Source: a bacterium (GTDB lineage Bacteria; Desulfobacterota; DSWW01). From it: a stretch of DNA of 64,000 nucleotides. The translations under genes were made by a program, and so were the position numbers. Below, piece by piece: positions 60,634 through 64,000 of the stretch. Numbering within the stretch: the stretch's first letter is position 1; the number at the start of each line of letters is the position of its first letter. The stretch is taken from positions 62,001 to 126,000 of the forward strand of contig JANQFG010000118.1 in assembly GCA_028277985.1 (NCBI GenBank), read 5' to 3'. The notes under the pieces were generated by a model, which searched no databases, was not told the DNA's origin, and saw only the letters and a program-made list of their open reading frames with translations.

Positions 60634-61524
60634 ATGAGAAGGTCTACACGAGCCTTGATCGGCAAACACGGGTGGCGAATCGACCGGGCCCTGCACAACT
60701 ACATCTATTTCGTCTTCTATTATCCCTACGTGAAGACGATGCACACCTTCCTGCGAGGCTTGAAACGAATGACCTGGTTCGGCCCTCTCGCACCTGCCGG
60801 GAAAGCGGTATTCGACCGGTATCATGGGAAGGTGCTCTCTTTCGAAGACACGAAGAAGATCCTTTCCCTGAACGAGGACGTCAGCGTCATCTCGGAGGAG
60901 AACAAGCGCACCGTCCCCTACAAGTACGCCACGAAGATCATCTTTCAGGAACCGGAGTTCATCGTGGTCATGGACTGCCCCTGCAAGATGGCCACGGGGA
61001 GTTGCGAACCCCTCCAGTCCTGCATTGCCGTAGGAAGAGACGTAGCCACCTTCTGGCTCGATCACTGCCGGCAATACCACCCACGGCAGATCGCGCAGGA
61101 AGAGGCCTTACAGATTGTCGAGGACTTCAGAAACAAAGGCCATGTAACCCAGGCATTCTTCAAGGTTGCCACGGGCGGTTCCACCGGTGTGATCTGCAAC
61201 TGTTGCCCGGACTGCTGCGTCAGCCTCCAGGCAACCCTGTTGACCAAGGAGATGGACAAGAACGTTTCGATGACCGCCGTATCCGGCTATTCGGTGTCTT
61301 ACGACCCTGAGAGGTGCAACCCCTGCAACAAGTGCGTGGAGATCTGCCCGGTCAAGGTCCTCTCCTTTGACGGCGAGCAGCGCATCTATGACCGAGAGGA
61401 GTGTCTTGGGTGTGAGCTGTGCGTAGAGCAATGCCCGACGGATGCACTCACCCTTTATGTAGATCCTGACAAACCTCGCCCCCTGGACATGGACAGGCTG
61501 AAACAGGAGATCTCAAGAGGATAA
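60634..61524 (+). CDS. Cysteine-rich 4Fe-4S ferredoxin protein 1
   Basis: The 296-residue protein ends with two ferredoxin-type motifs, CNPCNKCVEICP and CLGCELCVEQCP, for two 4Fe-4S clusters. Before them is a cysteine-rich domain with DCPCKMATG, C in SCEPLQSC and ICNCCPDCCVS. The same pattern occurs in the protein at 62389-63450, so it is a defined but, to me, unnamed domain, probably holding another cluster. The N-terminal 75 residues are basic and helical. It is likely an electron carrier for a dedicated oxidoreductase. It is followed 19 bases later by an alpha/beta hydrolase gene. Confidence 0.82.
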   Translation: MRRSTRALIGKHGWRIDRALHNYIYFVFYYPYVKTMHTFLRGLKRMTWFGPLAPAGKAVFDRYHGKVLSFEDTKKILSLNEDVSVISEENKRTVPYKYATKIIFQEPEFIVVMDCPCKMATGSCEPLQSCIAVGRDVATFWLDHCRQYHPRQIAQEEALQIVEDFRNKGHVTQAFFKVATGGSTGVICNCCPDCCVSLQATLLTKEMDKNVSMTAVSGYSVSYDPERCNPCNKCVEICPVKVLSFDGEQRIYDREECLGCELCVEQCPTDALTLYVDPDKPRPLDMDRLKQEISRG

Positions 61525-61543
61525 GAAGGAGAGGAATACATCG

Positions 61544-62329
61544 ATGGTGCAAAGGGAAGAGAACGGGATCGCCTACGTTTCGTCCGTGTGGCCCCTGGAA
61601 GAGGCCAGGCCCACACTGATCTGCATCCATGGTGCAGGCGGGTCGCACGTCCTCTGGCAGGGACAGGTCGAAGGCCTTGCCGGAAAGGTGAATACCGTTG
61701 CCGTCGATCTGCCCGGACACGGGAAGAGCGAGGGGAACGGCATGAGATCGATCGAAGACTACGCCCGAGTGGTCGCGGAATTCACTCGAGCCATCCATGC
61801 ACCCCTGCCCGTTCCCTGTGGTCTGAGCATGGGCGGAGCGATCGTACAACAACTCCTGCTCGATCATCCGGATGTCTGTGAAGCGGGGATTCTCATCGGG
61901 ACCGGCGCGCGGCTCCGGGTGATGCCGGTGATACTGAAGACCATCGAGCAGAACTTCGACGGCTACATCGACTCGTTCCTCTCCTTTGCAGCTTCGGAAA
62001 AGACGGATCCGGAACGGCTCCGCGCCATCTCGGAGGCTACGGCGAGAGGAAGACCTGAAGTGGCGCTGGATGACTTCAAGGCCTGCGACGCCTTCGATGT
62101 CATGGAGCGGCTTCCTTCGATCCAGGCGCCCGTGCTGGTGATCACCTCGGAAGAAGACAAGCTCACCCCACCCAAATACGGCGCCTTCCTCGAAGAGAAG
62201 ATCCCGACAGCATCGAGAACCCACATTCAGGACGCCGGCCATCTGGTCCCTGCAGAGAAACCGGATGAGGTGAATCAGGCGATCCTCGATTTCCTGGCTG
62301 GTAAACCGAATTGGACATATACCCGGTGA
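61544..62329 (+). CDS. Alpha/beta hydrolase
   Basis: A 261-residue hydrolase with HGAGGSHVLWQ (oxyanion hole), the DLPGHGKS loop, the nucleophile elbow CGLSMGGAIVQQ (serine), the acid in TSEEDKLTP and the histidine in DAGHLVPAEKP. The fold is that of small esterases, haloperoxidase-like and C-C hydrolases. It is co-transcribed with ferredoxin protein 1, which suggests that it handles a product of a ferredoxin-dependent step. AAGGAGAGG is the ribosome site. Substrate unknown. Confidence 0.9.
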   Translation: MVQREENGIAYVSSVWPLEEARPTLICIHGAGGSHVLWQGQVEGLAGKVNTVAVDLPGHGKSEGNGMRSIEDYARVVAEFTRAIHAPLPVPCGLSMGGAIVQQLLLDHPDVCEAGILIGTGARLRVMPVILKTIEQNFDGYIDSFLSFAASEKTDPERLRAISEATARGRPEVALDDFKACDAFDVMERLPSIQAPVLVITSEEDKLTPPKYGAFLEEKIPTASRTHIQDAGHLVPAEKPDEVNQAILDFLAGKPNWTYTR

Positions 62330-62388
62330 TCGGAAAGCCCAGGCAAAAAGTCAAGAAGATGGTATAGAGCGGGATGATGATATAGGGA

Positions 62389-63450
62389 TCATCGCAGCTG
62401 TTTCTTCGCCTCCAGAACGGCCAGGCCCATATCCGTTAGGCGATCGAAGGGATCCTCCCGATCCTGGCGCAGAATCATGCCGATCGCCTCACCGGGGCAA
62501 TTCCCGGCGCATAGTCCGCAGCCGAGGCATTTCTCCCGATCGACTGTGATCGTCTCTTTCATCGAAATGGCCCTCACCGGGCAAACATCGATGCACTCCT
62601 CACACTCGGTGCAATCGTCATGGCTGACGATCGCTTCGTAAAGGGCGTTCATATACCTGCGCTTGTCGAGACCCTTCTGTGTAATGCCTTTCATCGATGC
62701 GCAGCAACAGGGACAGCAGTTGCAGATGTTGGAGAGGTGCTTGGAGTTTGCCCCTGCGTGGACGAGTCCCGCCTCATCGGCATCTTTCAGAATTCGGATC
62801 GCTTCGTCTGCATCGATCTCCCTTCCGATCCCATTTTCGATGTAGTATTCAGCTGCAACACCGAAGTTGAGGCAGTTATTCAGAGGATAATCACAGCCGT
62901 TGCCGGTAAGGCGATGCTCTTTACGGCAGATACAGTCCGCCACCGATATCTTTCTCGCAGCCCGGATTTTGTTCTCCAGGGTATGGAACGGCAACAGGCC
63001 TTGGCCTTCGGTTATGTGTTGTTCAATGGGAATTACCTTGAACCCGGGAACGTTACTGATTCCCAGCTCGGTCATGTAGGCGGTATCGAAATACGTTTTG
63101 AAAAGGGCCGCCATCTCAGCGTCCATCTTCTCTACCGAGTATTCATAAATCCCAATCATGAATGGCGCCAGATTGTAGAGTGTCTTGCCGTGCCGTCTGA
63201 TCCGGAAGATCAACCCGTTCTGAGCCATGTCGGCCAGACGTTGGATGACCGTGGCCGCATCCTCGTCAGAACGCGCCGCGATCGGTTCAGGCTCTTCGGG
63301 GAAAGGCATCAACAGCAACGCTGTCCGTGCCTCTTCTTCCTTGAAGAGCCGCTGTAGAATCTCTATCTCGATCCCGGATTCCGTTGAAGGATATCCGATC
63401 GGCATCTGGTCCAGATGCTCCCTTAATCTAACGTACACATTGTCCGACAT
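62389..63450 (-). CDS. Cysteine-rich 4Fe-4S ferredoxin protein 2
   Basis: ATG 63450 gives 353 residues. The cysteine-rich domain has ADCICRKEHRLTGNGCDYPLNNC and NICNCCPCCCASM, paralleling protein 1, followed by two 4Fe-4S motifs CTECEECIDVCP and CLGCGLCAGNCP. The N-terminal 150 residues differ from protein 1 and contain a helical region (VQ-RLADMAQNGLIFRIRRHG type) that looks like a winged helix or a docking domain. The gene is convergent to protein 1 and the hydrolase. Together they probably form an electron-transfer group for an unseen enzyme. Confidence 0.83.
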   Translation of the reverse strand: MSDNVYVRLREHLDQMPIGYPSTESGIEIEILQRLFKEEEARTALLLMPFPEEPEPIAARSDEDAATVIQRLADMAQNGLIFRIRRHGKTLYNLAPFMIGIYEYSVEKMDAEMAALFKTYFDTAYMTELGISNVPGFKVIPIEQHITEGQGLLPFHTLENKIRAARKISVADCICRKEHRLTGNGCDYPLNNCLNFGVAAEYYIENGIGREIDADEAIRILKDADEAGLVHAGANSKHLSNICNCCPCCCASMKGITQKGLDKRRYMNALYEAIVSHDDCTECEECIDVCPVRAISMKETITVDREKCLGCGLCAGNCPGEAIGMILRQDREDPFDRLTDMGLAVLEAKKQLR

Positions 63451-63755
63451 GGCGCCTGTCCCTCTCAGCTCTTCAGTAGATAGAAGAGAAGCTGCAACAA
63501 CACCCAACGACCTATCATTCCCCGGCTTGACCTGGAGTCCGGCAACAGCACTGTTTCGCTAGTCTGGATTCCGGCTCTTGCCGGAATGACGCAGGGAGAA
63601 AAGTCCCTTCTTCATGCTTCGTTGTGTCAAGGAAGTCATGGGCGTTGGTGTGAAGATCCCGGTTCTTGTTGTCGGTACAACGGTAGCGGGGAGCAAGCCG
63701 GGATGTCAATACGGAGGAAACACAATCAGCACATCGTGGAAGGAAGCTCCGCGGA
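63451..63755. other. 305-base gap with a palindromic repeat, no gene
   Basis: No supported ORF. It contains the short palindrome at 63562-63590. The CheW stop codon lies in a CCGCGG/CCGCGG dyad at its right border, too short and without a U tract to call a terminator. Confidence 0.45.
63562..63590. repeat. REP-like palindrome
   Basis: The core ATTCCGGC (63568-63575), TCTT loop, GCCGGAAT (63580-63587) with flanks CTGG and GACG has the form of the widespread CTGGATTCC...GGAATGACG intergenic repeat of proteobacterial genomes. It is probably one copy of a dispersed family. Confidence 0.6.
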
Positions 63756-64000
63756 CTAGGCCGCGGCTTGCTGGTACGATTCTACGTTCGACAGCACCTC
63801 TTGGTCATCAGCGGTGAGGACCCTCTGTACATCGAGCATCATGATCACCTGCTGATCCACTTTCCCCATTCCGAGGATGAACGTGGTCTCCACATCGGTC
63901 CCAAAGGCGGGGGGCGGCTCGATCTGTTCGGCGGCGATATCCAGCACCTCTGAAACCTCATCCACGATGATCCCCATGGTCGTCTCCTGGCCACCAAGGA
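63756..64000 (-). CDS. cheW: CheW chemotaxis coupling protein (C-terminal part)
   Basis: The last 80 residues of a CheW protein are visible; the frame stays open to the window end, so the N-terminal half lies beyond 64000. GIIVDEVSEVLDIAAEQIEPPP and FILGMGKVDQQVIMMLDVQRVL are hallmark CheW segments. CheW couples chemoreceptors to the kinase CheA in the cytoplasm. The methionine at 63977 is internal. The stop lies in a short GC dyad. A chemotaxis operon probably continues to the right. Confidence 0.9.
   Translation of the reverse strand, partial: LGGQETTMGIIVDEVSEVLDIAAEQIEPPPAFGTDVETTFILGMGKVDQQVIMMLDVQRVLTADDQEVLSNVESYQQAAA

Noticed and set aside
62332..62388. A terminator between the alpha/beta hydrolase and ferredoxin protein 2.
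   Set aside because: The only dyad is six bases (GATGAT/ATCATC) with no T tract.
1..64000. Many long antisense reading frames, for example 2020-3387, 5444-6562, 19258-21012, 40214-41719 and 46633-47997.
   Set aside because: They lie opposite genes with unmistakable family motifs, have low-complexity arginine/glycine/proline-rich products, no ribosome sites and no recognisable domains. They are by-products of GC-rich codon use.

Overview
The window reads as chromosomal DNA of a moderately GC-rich anaerobic bacterium, most probably a Desulfobacterota (deltaproteobacterial) lineage. This is inferred from gene content: a tungsten/molybdopterin aldehyde:ferredoxin oxidoreductase, a corrinoid methyltransferase pair, DUF362 and multi-cluster ferredoxin proteins, a PreA-like flavo-iron-sulfur protein, a 3-keto-acid cleavage (BKACE) enzyme and several IclR-controlled catabolic operons. 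I saw no rRNA, tRNA, CRISPR array, phage or intact insertion sequence. Almost every gene is intact; the window cuts a MoxR ATPase at the left edge and a CheW protein at the right edge.

Layout. 1-8.4 kb (minus strand): MoxR start, a FecCD/BtuC-type ABC importer (permease, lipoprotein, ATPase), an unknown membrane protein, then an ethanolamine ammonia-lyase in which EutB and EutC are one polypeptide behind a signal peptide, next to an aldehyde:ferredoxin oxidoreductase. 9-17 kb: a small zinc-ribbon protein, a PAS-PAS histidine kinase, two medium-chain dehydrogenases, a ThDP enzyme, an acyltransferase and a methyltransferase. 17-23 kb: the biotin operon bioB-bioF-bioA-(repeat cluster)-bioD-SDR, with a clear BirA operator over a sigma-70 promoter. 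23-26 kb: an anchored PpiC isomerase and a secreted DUF3604 protein.

26.3-34.2 kb is a nine-gene minus-strand operon led by an IclR regulator: secreted sulfatase, SnoaL-like, cyclase-type hydrolase, cupin, SDR, 3-hydroxyacyl-CoA dehydrogenase, BKACE and a phloretin/DAPG-hydrolase-like enzyme. It looks like a route for a sulfated, acylated cyclic substrate. 34.4-41.1 kb looks like a neutral-lipid island: two lipases, a phasin-like helical protein, tandem DGAT2/PES-like acyltransferases and a 710-residue protein with an acyl-ACP-reductase (AAR)-like half. 41-48.7 kb continues with a corrinoid demethylation pair, HCDH, DUF362, a degenerate M24 protein, DUF1329 and IclR. Across a divergent promoter region lie TetR, PreA-like and an unknown protein, then a third IclR.

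52-64 kb is mainly housekeeping: a membrane metallophosphoesterase, Lgt, a DUF21-CBS protein, a GH13 enzyme, an anchored agmatine/peptidylarginine-deiminase-like protein, an M20 amidohydrolase, two related cysteine-rich 4Fe-4S proteins around an alpha/beta hydrolase, and CheW. The strongest candidates for undescribed biology are the exported EutB-EutC fusion with its AOR and importer, the IclR-sulfatase-PhlG-like-BKACE operon, and the AAR-like/DGAT-like/phasin-like lipid island. All functional statements rest on motif recognition by eye, not on searches.
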